Below are positions 47,541 through 58,498 of a DNA stretch of 64,000 nucleotides, in pieces. Under the pieces are notes generated by a model. That model did no database searches, had not been told where the DNA came from, and was given only the letters and a program-made list of their open reading frames with translations. A program made the position numbers and the translations under genes. Origin of the DNA: Cavenderia fasciculata. Lineage: Eukaryota > Evosea > Eumycetozoa > Acytosteliales > Cavenderiaceae. The DNA lies in NCBI RefSeq assembly GCF_000203815.1, contig NW_004457642.1, positions 248,001 through 312,000 on the forward strand. The letters are read 5' to 3'. Each line of letters starts with the position of its first letter. Position 1 is the first letter of the stretch.

Positions 47541-50107
47541 CCCCCCAGAGTTTGGAATTTTTCTGTAATAGAGAGAAAGAGATAGAAACAGAGAATTACG
47601 TATAGAGTACTATAGAACTTCACTCAATCATCAACTATCTTCAACTATCTTTTATCAACATTACTATTTCTTTTCACACTCACTAAAAGCCACAACTAAT
47701 TGCCCGAGTGTGCCCCCTTGTTCAATTATTTATATCATTATCATTATTATAAATAAGGGGCGCGAGCGAGCACAAGCACTGCCTATATCAAAGATCACCA
47801 ACAAGAAAAAAAAAAACAAAAAATAAAAAAAATAACAAAAAAAAATATCTCGCCCCTTCCTCCATCTCCTTCTCTAATCAACACAATACAATAGTAAAAC
47901 AGTATCGAAACAATAGGAATAATAATTTAGGTGGAATTTAATTATCATTACAACAAGTCAATACAGTTTGAAAGCAGTATTCACATTACTATTACAATTG
48001 GAAATGAACATCATCAACATCCCATCAAAACATCAATCAACAACATAACAATGCGAACAACAGAACGATATAAGATAGATAATCATGGTGTAGACACAAC
48101 CACCACCCATTACTCGACACACACATACATATGGATGGTGACACTGGGCACTCCCTCCAACAGTCACGATCTGGTCACTAACCTGACAAAAGAACTATGG
48201 ATCGTAACTCACAGAACCGTTCAGCCCCCCTCGATTCAACAGGTAAAGAAGCTTCCCGTCGTATTGATGAACAGATAGAACTAATAGCTCCCACCAAGAC
48301 TTGCCATTTTTGCTTGGATGGAAATAGAACAGACATTTGGCACCCCAAAAAACAGATTGGACTTGTTTCTTCTTTGGAAACTCAGTTCCCATTGCTGGTC
48401 AAACAAAGACTTCAATCAATAAAACTTCGCAATCGAAAGAGTAGTGCTCCACCCTACAGGTGGATGCCACGAAATGAGATGCTTAAAAAAAAAAAAAAAG
48501 CGCCGCGGCCCTCTCTCTATGCTCCCACCGCCAGCTTTCGGAACCAAACAGAGAAAGCCACCGCCTCTTGTCCACCTCAACTGGGTAAAGCTACTCCAGT
48601 TTGCCGACGACACGTCTACATTTGCCAAAAACATCCAAGAATTTAAACTAATGGACGAATGGATTCAGCTGTTCTGTAAAGCTACATCATCCAAAGTCAA
48701 CACTGACAAATGTGTGATCATGTCACCTGGCAGTCCAACCAATTTACCGTACCCACTGATGGACAAGGAAAGCAAAGAACGATACCTCGGCTATTACTTT
48801 AACCAGTTTGGTTTGGTACCACACCTTCCAGAGCGTAATCAACGATTTGATTAGATGGAAACCTAAACACAACAACAACTATAGAGGTAAATTAGCTTTG
48901 CTCAAAACATATGGTCTGTCACAATTAAATTATTTTACGTACCTTGAATCACCTAGTCACGAGGCAATCACCAGATTGGAAAAGGTTATTGATTGGTTCA
49001 TGTTCAGCAACGACCGTCAGTACGACCCAACCAAGCCAACCAAAAGAACCATGTCCAAGAAACGTTCCATACGATCGATCGACCAAGGTGGTCTCGACCT
49101 CTGGGACCTCAACGCTAGATTCCGTGCCCAAAAGGCATGGATGTTCGAAAGGTTCCTCCACTAGGTAAAGAATGACCGAGTTGCAAAGGTTTCCTTTGCC
49201 CAATCATGGATGGACCAACTCAACCAAGACAAACCAAACGATTTTGTCCGCCTCTGCCGCAGCGAGTGGGAAAAGCTTACCCAACCCTACGACGTCAGCA
49301 GAGAGGCTGTACCCAAGCCAGCAATGGAACCAGACAAAAGAGGAAGAGTACCTCTCTCCAAAGGCTGACCATAGCCAACGAAAAGTGGAACGTGTACGAC
49401 CCGACCCCAGGCCAAAAGATCTTAGCAACCGATGACAGAGTGTATCCAATGAATGCACTAGCTGCTCTATCTACCATCGTACTACCAAAGGGTCGAGATC
49501 TGGTTTGGAAATACGTAACCAAATGTCTCCCGCTCGTCAGGGGTGACCCAGTCGCCTCCACCTGTGTGACGTGTGGCAAAGATGAATCCTCCAATGCAAG
49601 GAGACCACGCTGCCAGTGAAGATACTGAAAGAGGTTACTGCTGCCAACAACATTCCACCACCAGTCTGGGACATCACCCTCCTCAACCTCAAACAAACTC
49701 CAATGACTATAAACTTGGTCGCTGCAACACTAGAACGAATATGGTTCCGACGTAATGATCTACGTCACCAAAGAGATGAACCATTCACTGAACAATACCT
49801 GCGAGCTAGATTGATAAGTGATATGCGACATATTATAAAAGTAAACTGGGACAAGACGTTAGAATTATGTAATCGATGGCACTTGGCTCTAATGAACCAA
49901 ACCGGCGAATCAGTAATACATACGATTACAGAACGAATACAAACTATCATCCTTGGATTTTCCTCCAAATACAACCATCCTACTGTTTACAAGATCGCAC
50001 TACCTAGTCATTTGGAGAGGTACAAGACTTGGCGTACTCTTCATCTATAATCGTTCACCTCAGGTTCATTCCTTTCATCCTTTTCACCACCGTCATCCTT
50101 TTTTATT
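47541..50107 (+). mobile_element. Non-LTR retrotransposon (LINE) remnant upstream of tRNA-Lys
   Basis: It begins about 56 bp upstream of the divergently oriented tRNA. The first 940 bp are leader-like and then weakly coding. At 48486-48515 there is an A run followed by the GC-rich motif, marking an internal junction. Downstream, reverse transcriptase motifs are clear: LLQFADDTSTF with downstream KVNTDKCVIM (48590-48725), then RGKLALLKTYGLSQLNYFTY and DQGGLDLWDLNARFRAQKAW, and a C-terminal CLPLVRG...CVTCG part near 49520-49580, ending at the stop 50048-50050. The coding region is spread over several frames with at least four changes, and the endonuclease and first RT motifs are absent, so the copy is dead. 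Position about 50 bp upstream of a tRNA recalls the TRE5 class of Dictyostelium. Confidence 0.75.
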
Positions 50108-51552
50108 CTCTCTACAACTATCAATAATAATATTAATAATATAATAATTCACTAAATAATAATAATAATTATATCAACCCAATATTATAGCCTATAGTGC
50201 TAGTGAAAAAAAAAAAAAAAAAAAAATAGCGATATCTTTAACCAATTTATTTTTAGAACAAGCAACAATCCAAAACAATCCAACATGCTTGACACTATAC
50301 AAAAAGATACATGATCAACGTCCATACAACATGTATCATAGACATGGACAAACCCCCAGAACAAATTTACTTTAATTCTTCTTGAGATAATCTTTATTTC
50401 TTGCTGGTCAATTAAAAAGTATAATTAATAAAACTTTGTAACTTCTGAGTACTACTCTTCCCGATAGGAGAGAACAGGAAAAGAATTACTTTTAAAAAAA
50501 AAAAAAAATCGCCTCGGCCCTAATTTTAAACATCTCTCTTGATCAAGTTTAATCAATCTCTATTGATGTAGAGGTTGTGCTCAGTATATACAGTCATATT
50601 CTAAAATTACTTTTTCAATTCTATTGTACATCTTGATTTTATTTCTTTACACTTTTCCATTTTAATTTTACACTTTGTAGGACTACGACGGTATCTGATC
50701 ATCTTTGATCCCAAACTTTCGTTCTTGACTGATGGATTAATTAAAATTAAATCACAATTGTGACTACTACTTTTTATCTTCACATCTTTCTGTTTTTTAA
50801 AATTGAGCTCATCATTTTTATATCTATATATTCATATATCTATAAATTATTATTATATACCTCTCAAACTAATTATATATTTACCTAGTATCTATATAGT
50901 TATTACAGCTTTGATTTTAGGGTCATAAATGACTTTAATAAATTAATTGATTTAATTTTAATTAATCCATCAGTCAAGAACGAAACATTCCCTTCTTATG
51001 AAAACTCAATCAACAAAAAGAATCCAAACAGGTTAATAAGAAATCAATGTTGGCATTATATGCTGAACAACTTCAACATCAAGGGTTTGATTTAAACTCA
51101 AAACAGGTCAAGAGAGATGACAATTATTTAAAATTAGGGCCGCGGCGCTTTTTTTTTTTTTTAAAGTAATTCTTTTCCTGTTCTCTCCTATCGGGAAGAG
51201 TAGTACTCAGAAGTTACAAAGTTTTATTAATTATACATTTTAATTGACCAGCAAGAAATAAAGATTATCTCGAGAAGAATTAAAGTTAATTTGTTCTGGG
51301 GGTTGTCCATGTCTATGATACATGTTATATGGACGTTGATCATGTATCTTATTGTATAGTGTCAAGCATGTTGGATTGTTTTGGGTTGTTGCTTGTTCTA
51401 AAAATAAATTGGTTAAAGATATCGCTTTTTTTTTTTTTTTTTTTTTTTTTTTCTCAGCACTATAGGCTGTAATATTGTGTTATATAATTATTCTATGTTA
51501 TTATTATTTAGTAAATTATTATATTATTAATATTATTATTGATAGATGAAGA
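50108..51552. repeat. Large imperfect palindrome, arms about 440 bp
   Basis: The left arm 50108-about 50545 and right arm about 51105-51552 are reverse complements with scattered differences and variable A/T run lengths; the spacer is about 560 bp. The left arm starts in the LINE 3' flank, and each arm holds two poly(A)/poly(T) runs and the GC-rich motif. The spacer holds a nested perfect 38-bp inverted repeat (50717-50754 and 50948-50985), and between its arms the 50821-50908 segment that matches 46816-46905 inverted. The simplest reading is two inverted copies of a retroelement 3' end. No gene is seen inside. Confidence 0.85.
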
Positions 51553-51559
51553 GAGAGTA

Positions 51560-52036
51560 GAAGAAGATGAAGGTGTTGACGCAAATATGGCACCCATCTT
51601 CTTCTAATTTTAGTACCATACTTGCGGTGAAACCTTAAGCCTTGGGTGCGTCCAAGACCGACTGCCGCTCTCAACTCTCACGCCGATTTACTCCCCATTG
51701 TGGACACTCGTCTTTACGTGTTGCATATTGTATTTGAGATGTCAGATGGCTTTCTATCGCGACGGCCCAGTAGGTCCTCCACTACCTTCCCGTTACTTGT
51801 TGCAGTCTGGCTACCCAATCTCCTACTGAGAAGGGGAAACTAACCCGGTCATCCTTCCGTGGGGGTGTCCTGTCCTCTAGATCCCTAGAGTCGGATGGTT
51901 TTTCTCCTCAATCCCCCCAATTGTGGTCAAGTTAAACGTTGGCGCCAAAAGTAAAGTTCGAGGGCAGGATTCGAACCTATGACCTTTACGTTCCCGGGGT
52001 AGCACACTCCCGACTCACTTGCCACGCCATGCCCAC
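51560..52036 (-). mobile_element. Candidate tRNA-derived SINE (tRNA-like head plus GC-richer body)
   Basis: Read on the minus strand, 52034-51962 has a pol III A-box-like stretch (TGGCAAGTGAGTCGG) and a B box (GGTTCGAATCC) at normal spacing within 73 nt, but no good cloverleaf: the T stem and acceptor do not both pair. About 400 bp of non-coding, GC-richer sequence follows without matching anything else here. It abuts the tRNA-Lys 5' flank at the same point where the LINE abuts the other tRNA. It could also be a decayed tRNA gene beside an unrelated element. Confidence 0.45.
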
Positions 52037-52197
52037 AGGGCCGCGGCGCCGGGGCCGACAAGAGACGAGAAAAATGATTTTAAAAACATCACGCCTTGTT
52101 AGCTCAGTCGGTAGAGCGCAAGACTCTTAATCTTGTGGTCGGGGGTTCGAGCCCCCCATAGGGCTATCTTTTATGTTTTTGCTAGACTGAACTTTAT
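52037..52197. repeat. Right arm of the tRNA-Lys inverted repeat
   Basis: Reverse complement of 47375-47540. Near-identical through the tRNA and its 5' flank, with several differences in the 3' flank. Confidence 0.93.
52093..52165 (+). tRNA. tRNA-Lys (anticodon CUU)
   Basis: Same 73-nt sequence and structure as the copy at 47413-47485, on the other strand. The T run at 52197-52202 can serve as pol III terminator. It is flanked on the 5' side by the SINE candidate and on the 3' side by a LINE insertion. Confidence 0.97.
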
Positions 52198-52210
52198 TTT
52201 TTCGGCTTTT
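52194..52210. repeat. Target-site duplication, left copy
   Basis: TTATTTTTTCGGCTTTT, 17 bp, is repeated exactly at 52965-52981. The two copies bracket the truncated LINE. Confidence 0.9.
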
Positions 52211-52964
52211 GTTTGGTATTTGTTGTCTAGTAGAGCTTGGTATATTTCACCCAACTCTTGACTGATGGGCAAAAACACTTTGCAAATAAATACTACATCG
52301 ACTACACCTCTCCACAATCAGTATTTAAAACCGTCAAAACTATCCAACACAATAGAGGAAGAAACACCATATTTAGATTCTTTGCTCGTTGCCTGCCTGG
52401 ACTAGTTTATGTCAAGAAAGAACAGTGCCCAAGCTGCCAAGTGATCCCGGAAAATGTCTACGTTCATCACTTCTTCCAATGCCAAAGGACTACAAAAATG
52501 ACGAACAATCTACAACTACTTTACACGGAACTAATTGGAACCGAGACCCAATGGAACTTTCAAACTCTCAACTTTAAAATCAACAGGAATCTCTCTCCCA
52601 CCAAACAAACCAACTACAATAACCTCACCTCAATAATACTCCACAACCTATGGACTGCGATAGCCTCACTCCTATTTAATGAAAACGAAGATGAACACAA
52701 GCTGATAACACATGATGAAATAAGGAATCAATATAATAGATTAAACAAGACAATAATGTACGCCAATAACAACAAGCTATAAGCCTCCAACCTCCAACAC
52801 AAATGATTGCAACTCAACACAAACAACACATATAAAAAGAAAAAAAAAAAATAATAACAACATTTATTTAAACTAATAATCTGTACAGGGACAAGAGAAA
52901 TCTTGCGCCAACCAATTAAATCAAATAAATCTAAAATACACTTTTGTAGTAAAAAAAAAAAAAA
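52211..52964 (+). mobile_element. 5'-truncated LINE (TRE3-like position) with poly(A) tail
   Basis: The coding tail of a non-LTR retrotransposon ORF2 is open from 52237 to the stop 52780-52782 (181 codons) and contains the C-terminal zinc-knuckle-like pattern CPSC...HHFFQC after FRFFARCLPG. A short 3' UTR and a 14-A tail (52951-52964) follow, then the right target duplication. An earlier A run at about 52840-52852 may be an internal A-rich stretch. The insertion point is 45 bp downstream of the tRNA-Lys 3' end, the placement known for TRE3-type elements. Only the last quarter or so of ORF2 is present, so it is a dead 5'-truncated copy. It differs clearly from the 47541-50107 element. Confidence 0.88.
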
Positions 52965-52981
52965 TTATTTTTTCGGCTTTT
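52965..52981. repeat. Target-site duplication, right copy
   Basis: Exact copy of 52194-52210, directly after the poly(A) tail. Confidence 0.9.
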
Positions 52982-53054
52982 TTTTCATAGTCTTCTAAAT
53001 TATTGTTAAAAAAAAAAAAAGATAAAGAAAAAAAAAAACTATTTCTTTATTTAA

Positions 53055-53615
53055 TTAAATTAATAATAATAAAAACAATGATGGAATGATAAATAATAAA
53101 GTAGTTGATAGGGTCGATCGAGAAGATGAATTTGATTGAACTACGAGTAATGGTGGTGGGGAATAAAGGGGAGCATCTTGAGGACCACATGAATGGTTTG
53201 GGTCGACAGCAACACTGATTGTCAATGAAATTGGTTTGGCAGTGTCTAGGTTTTGAACGGAAAGGGGAACCATTTTATCGGGTGAGCAAGTTTGAAAGGA
53301 CATTGAATTTCCATCGGTATTGACATTGGTCAAACTTAAATTGGGGACATTATAGTTAAATGGACCAGTTCCATTCATAGCTACCGTGATGTAATGTCTT
53401 GAACTATTAAAGGTTTGTGTGATTTGAATGTCAATCGTCTGACTTGCATTGAATGGTAAGGTAGTCTGTATCAATTGTCCTTCATGACTGAATGCTTTTT
53501 GAACCCAATGATTATCTTTATAGATAATAAGTGATATATATCCATTTGATAATCCAATCATCTGAAAACAAAGTACAATCAAAAAGATTGAAACTATTAA
53601 AGATTTCTTTTCCAT
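53055..53615 (-). CDS. Small secreted or GPI-anchored protein
   Basis: 186 residues from the ATG at 53615, chosen because it opens a clean signal peptide (LIVSIFLIVLCFQMIGLSNG); the frame is open further upstream but that part is a low-complexity shadow. The ectodomain is a beta-rich single domain with several N-glycosylation sequons and Cys at FQTCSP and NHSCGP. A Ser-rich stretch then leads to a hydrophobic C-terminus (LLFIIPSLFLLLLI), typical of a GPI signal. Not recognised. It seems to share its plan with the next gene. Confidence 0.7.
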   Translation of the reverse strand: MEKKSLIVSIFLIVLCFQMIGLSNGYISLIIYKDNHWVQKAFSHEGQLIQTTLPFNASQTIDIQITQTFNSSRHYITVAMNGTGPFNYNVPNLSLTNVNTDGNSMSFQTCSPDKMVPLSVQNLDTAKPISLTISVAVDPNHSCGPQDAPLYSPPPLLVVQSNSSSRSTLSTTLLFIIPSLFLLLLI

Positions 53616-53957
53616 TATAAATAAATTGATAGAGATAAATAGAAATAAAAATAGATATAGATATAAATATAGATAATAATGATAGTGATTGCGATCAAGA
53701 TAGAATAAAAAAAACAAAATTACCAAAAATTGATTTAGGTGTGTCTTTACAACAACAACAACAACACTTACTATAACCCATTGATTGCGAGTATGCTACA
53801 AAATAGATGGGGTGTAGAAACCCATTATATGCGATGGATCATCAATTTCCACTTTTGATTTTTTCCATATTCACACACAAAGTGTTGGTAGTGTGCATTA
53901 TAAATATATATAAATAGATAGATATAAATAGTATACATATATATACATATTTATTTG
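53616..53957. other. Intergenic
   Basis: AT-rich spacer between two same-strand genes, with ATAG/TATA simple repeats. A CAA run lies at about 53750-53765. No gene is seen. Confidence 0.6.
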
Positions 53958-54413
53958 TTATTTTAATAAAGAAGCTTGTTTTTCACAAGCAAGTTTTGGA
54001 GTAACTTGAATATTGAGAAACAAGTCACCAGCCACTCCATTGCCAATGACTGATCTAATATTAAAGTATACATCTCTTTCAGTGGAACATAATCTAACAC
54101 CAGAGTGTTGCAATGTGTTCATATTGTTGTTTCTCCATATATTTTCCACCTCTAAAGAGTAGTGAGCAAGACCACCAGCATAGATGGATATAGTGATGGT
54201 CTGACCAATATACCTAGCATCTTGCATCAATTTAAAAGATTTGATTGTGTTGACACTATGACCAGAGAATATAAAGGTTCCTGCTTTTGCTTCTGCAACA
54301 GTCTCCCAATAGGCATTACCTTGTGATGGTGTTTGTAGTATCATACTAGCATGACTACTTGACACTACAATGAATAAAACTAAAAATAGTAGTATTATTT
54401 GATTACAATACAT
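53958..54413 (-). CDS. Small secreted protein
   Basis: 151 residues, single exon. Signal peptide IILLFLVLFIVVSSSHA, then one beta-rich domain with IGQTITISIYAGGLAHYSLE, a Cys at VRLCST and a near-terminal LACEKQ. There is no C-terminal hydrophobic stretch, so it is probably soluble. The spacing of strands and the two Cys resemble the neighbouring 53055-53615 protein (each ends ...LNIQVTP..C or ...LTISVAVDP..SC), suggesting an old tandem duplicate. Confidence 0.7.
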   Translation of the reverse strand: MYCNQIILLFLVLFIVVSSSHASMILQTPSQGNAYWETVAEAKAGTFIFSGHSVNTIKSFKLMQDARYIGQTITISIYAGGLAHYSLEVENIWRNNNMNTLQHSGVRLCSTERDVYFNIRSVIGNGVAGDLFLNIQVTPKLACEKQASLLK

Positions 54414-54899
54414 TTTAAAGATAAGATGATGAATGTGATAATGATGATGCCATGACTACTATTGGTTGAGTATTGGTTTTAAATTTTAAATTTATCATCT
54501 ACTATTGTTGCTACACACACATAATAATATTATTATTATATTATATGAACCAATAGGTGTGGTAGTGTTGTGCAGTTCATTCTTCATTGACCAAGTATAC
54601 ACATAAATATATTATGTGATGTATATATATATATCTCTATTATTATTATTACATTATCTATCACAAACACTTCGTCGTAGCTCAAAGATGACCCAAAGAT
54701 AACGACAACGAGCTCGTCAAAAAAAAATCCTCATAAATCTTATAAATTATTGTATAGAACGAAACATATGAAAGGTGTAGAGAATTAGACTGGGATGCAC
54801 ATTGGTGCCTTCCTTTTCTCTCTCTTATTTATTATTCTTGTTTGAAACGATCTTAATAGTAGTTGTAGCAGATCATCTTAACTTTTGTTTGATCGTACG
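54414..54899. other. Divergent intergenic region
   Basis: It separates the secreted-protein gene and a ComC-like gene and contains the CGAGCTCG motif described separately. Otherwise it is AT-rich. Confidence 0.6.
54708..54717. promoter_or_regulatory. Palindromic ACGAGCTCGT motif upstream of a ComC-like gene
   Basis: The site lies 183 bp upstream of the 54900 ATG. It is followed by TC and an A run. The same site is found at similar distances before the next two genes. Confidence 0.5.
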
Positions 54900-55814
54900 A
54901 TGATACGAAATCTACTTACCTTTTCAGTCATTTTCATTGTATTATCATGTTGTGATTTACAATCAAATGCACAATCATTACCACAAGAAGAACGTATGTA
55001 GTAGAGTTTGCTCTTTAAAATTGATAAACATCTCTCTCTAACACATTTTTTTTTCTACTCCTAGTTGATTCTATTATTTGGTTAATCAGACAATACAAAG
55101 CCCAACTTCCACAAGACCAAACTATTTGTAACTACGCAACTTCTACTGCTTTTGTCAATTGTACAACGTTGATCAATGGTTTCAATCATATTTCAGATGT
55201 GTATGTACTAAAATTTATATATTTTTATAAATATTAATTATTATTATTAATATATTTATTTGTTTGCTTGTTTGTTTGATTGTAGGGGGATGATTGGTTC
55301 TTTTGATAGTGGAGCTACACTTCAACCAGATCCCAATTTAAATACTTTTACAATGCCATATTTAAAGAGTATTTCGTTGAGACCTACTGGAGTAATGAAT
55401 GTGGCACTCAATACACTTTCTCGCATGTCAAATCTACCACTGCTCACAAAGTTGTATATTCAAAGTGACCCTTCCATCACATCGATTCCAGCATCCTTGT
55501 CAAGTGGCGGTCTACCAAAATTGGAATCACTGACTCTTTATCAAATATCGATCGCATCCCTCAAGGCGCCATTCTTTGATAAATCACCCATATACACGAT
55601 GATTATACATCTAACTACAGGGTCAGAGTTTATCATCGACAGCTCTTGGAATCATCCCAATGTATCGATTTTATCCATTTCCATGGCTAAAATGACAAAC
55701 CCTACCATTTCATTTGACCTTTCCAGTCTTTTCAATTTAACTACATTTGAAATTACTTGTATTGATCCCTCTTCTGTCATTCCCCTTGATATAGATAATC
55801 AACATGTTAATTCA

Positions 55815-55859
<45 letters not shown>

Positions 55860-58498
55860 TACACCAACTAATATTATTTTATTTTTTTAAAAAAAAAGAA
55901 AAGTTATGGGTAGTGGTGGAAGTTTATTCAATGTTAATTTTATCACAATTCCATCTAAACTTACCGAAATGTAAGAAAACGTAAAAAAAAAAAAATTTAA
56001 TAATATTAACTTAATATTTTATTATAGAGTTTCTACTGGATCAGTAACTTGGGCAAATGATCTAAAAGATTTACCATCAATTACACACATGTAGGTTTAT
56101 TAATGAAATGTATCGAGAATTATAATTATTAACAATTTAAAAAAAAAAAGTACATTTTATCTATCAACCATTTCAACTATTCCTTGGAGTCAATATCCAA
56201 AGACTTTGACCTATTTACAATTTAAAAGCTGTATTTTATCGGCGGCCATACCAAACTCCCCACTTCCACTGTCAATGAATAGAGTTTATCTTGAGAATGT
56301 AACATCACCAGGCAATCAACCAATTCCAGTCCCTTGGAATATTTTCAATAATACTCAAACTATATTGTCCATCACAGATACTTTACTTACTGGAACTGTT
56401 CCAGATCTATTATGTTCATCAAAGTTTTCATTACTTAAAAATGTTGGAACTACTTTAACTATTCCTGGTATGGAATGAAAAAAACAAAAAAAGAAAAAAG
56501 AACATTTATATATTAACAAAACTCTTGTTATTATTATTTTTAGATTGTTTTTGGTGTTATTCAAATGATACTGCTATCTTAACGACTACCCTTGTTAAAC
56601 CAACTGGTTTCGTTTGTAGTATGTAGATAAAGAAAGAGAGAGGGAGATTTAAGTGTATTTTTTATTAATCTCTTTTTTTTAAAAATTTTATTAATTTCTT
56701 TTTTCTAGATTATAAAACAGATTCAACAAATGTTTATTTAATTAATGGAACTGCCAAGGTTTTTGGTGATTTGATAGGATGGGGTACAGCAGGCAACACA
56801 ATATATGGTACAAAAACATATAATCTTGTTGCTACACCTCCTAATATACCCAACAAGGAATTGACTTTTAGTTTGGTGGGTGGTGCATTTAACTACGCCA
56901 AAATTACAATCACTAGTTTATTTAATAACAAGACACCACAGTTAAAATATTCATGGAATGTACTTGAAGTTGGTATTGTCATAAACAACGCAACAGCACC
57001 AACCATCGAACAAATCCCAACTGGTATCGGTTACAGAATTCCATTTACCTTGTTTAATCCATTTGCTCCACACATTGTCACCATTGACAACACATATCCA
57101 TGTGATATATTATTAAATTCATCTTCCTTTTTGTATTGCACATCGGTTGATGTTGGTGGTGGTAATCATACGATTACAATTGCAAATGAGCGTGTTAGTA
57201 AAATACTCGATTTTAGCTTTGCTCAATTGTATCCATTGGTCACTTCATTTTTGGTAGATTCAAAGGACAATAGAAATATTAGTCTTTATGGATACTATGG
57301 ACCTAATTTAGATAAACCTACAGTCTATCTAAACGGTTCAACTAGTCTTTCATGTAAAGTTATGACTATTAGCACAAAATATATGGACTGTTATCTTGAC
57401 CAAGTACCAGCTGTCGGTACTGCCTCTGTCACGGTAATCGTAGACACTTTTGTCTTTACCAGACCTGACGCTCTATACTTTTCATCGAGTGACAGTGGTA
57501 GTGACTCTGAGCAAGAGTGTATGGACCGTACCAACAACTGTAACGGGCATGGTCAGTGCAACAGCCAAGGTGAGTGTGACTGCGAGCCACTCTACAATCC
57601 AGACGATGACTGTGCCACTAAATACACAAACACTACACCTATTATCGATCCCACCAAACCAACCACTTCATTTGACATTGATGGAATCGATTTCCAATTT
57701 GAAATTGTTGCAGTTCAAGAATTAGATATGGATGAAAATATCATCAAAGAGGTTCCAACTGATTTATGGATTTCAAACGTCACCATCAACACCACTCTCA
57801 CCGTCGCCGACTATCAACTCATCATTACCAACCGTACAATCATTGGCCCCCTCACCAATGTATTTGCAACCATTTCATTCTCCTCGATTGCTAGAACCAT
57901 TCCATTTGGTCCACAAACACTATCACTCAAACCAAGTGCGATAAAGGTTGCTGTCAATATTAGTCAATGGAGTTTCCAAGATAATCTCACATATCTCAGA
58001 GTTGTATTTAGAACCACTATCAATAACAACCAAACAGTCAGACGTGGTTGTAAAGAGATACCAATTGAATCTCTTTCTTTTGATGAGTATGGATCAACAC
58101 TACAATACCTTCGAGTTGTCAAAGATAATATTCAATTTAGTGGTAGATTTATCGATTATTCCATGTCTGATGGAAGACCAACCTATTCCCGTACTCAACT
58201 CATTTCACTGTTACCAAACAGTGACCAAACCACCTCAAATGCAACCATTGGTATCTTACTCAGTCAATGTAAAGAATGTCTTCTTGATCCAGACTTTACA
58301 CCTTTGCTCATCGACAAGGATTCCAACAACGGTTGTGATAAATCAAACAATACTTGGCGTATCATCGTTGGTTGTGTAGTTGGTGGTATGGCTGCTATCG
58401 CAATTGCAACAGGTTCTATCATGTTGTATAAAAGAAATCAAAGAATCAAAAAAGGAAACAAAAAGATGCAAAATAAATTGAATCAATTCAATAAATAA
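54900..58498 (+). CDS. ComC-like LRR-TIG-EGF membrane protein (tandem copy 1)
   Basis: Eight exons: 54900-54993, 55065-55200, 55286-55816, 55899-55970, 56028-56090, 56151-56467, 56544-56618 and 56709-58498, giving 1025 residues in whole codons. Signal peptide (LLTFSVIFIVLSCCDL), WLIRQYKAQLPQDQTIC start of the ectodomain, LRR-like repeats, Cys cap (DCFWCYSND), TIG-like domains, one EGF-like module (CNGHGQCNSQGECDC), the conserved beta domain (SFDIDGIDFQFEIVAVQELD to CKECLLDPDFTPLL), a transmembrane helix (IIVGCVVGGMAAIAIATGSI) and a basic tail. The exon 3/4 intron contains a run of 38 A, and its acceptor is read as AAG at 55898 to keep the frame. It is very similar to the following gene. Confidence 0.88.

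Noticed and set aside
49172-49755. Separate small genes within the LINE region
   Set aside because: The overlapping frames are pieces of one decayed LINE coding region rather than independent genes.
50108-51552. Palindrome as an rDNA palindrome end or telomere
   Set aside because: No rRNA sequence and no telomere-like tandem repeat is present; retroelement 3' ends explain it better.
47375-52197. Terminal repeats read as LTRs of a retrovirus-like element
   Set aside because: The repeats are inverted, consist of a tRNA gene with its flanks, and the enclosed coding pieces are LINE-type reverse transcriptase with poly(A) ends. There is no gag, protease or integrase.
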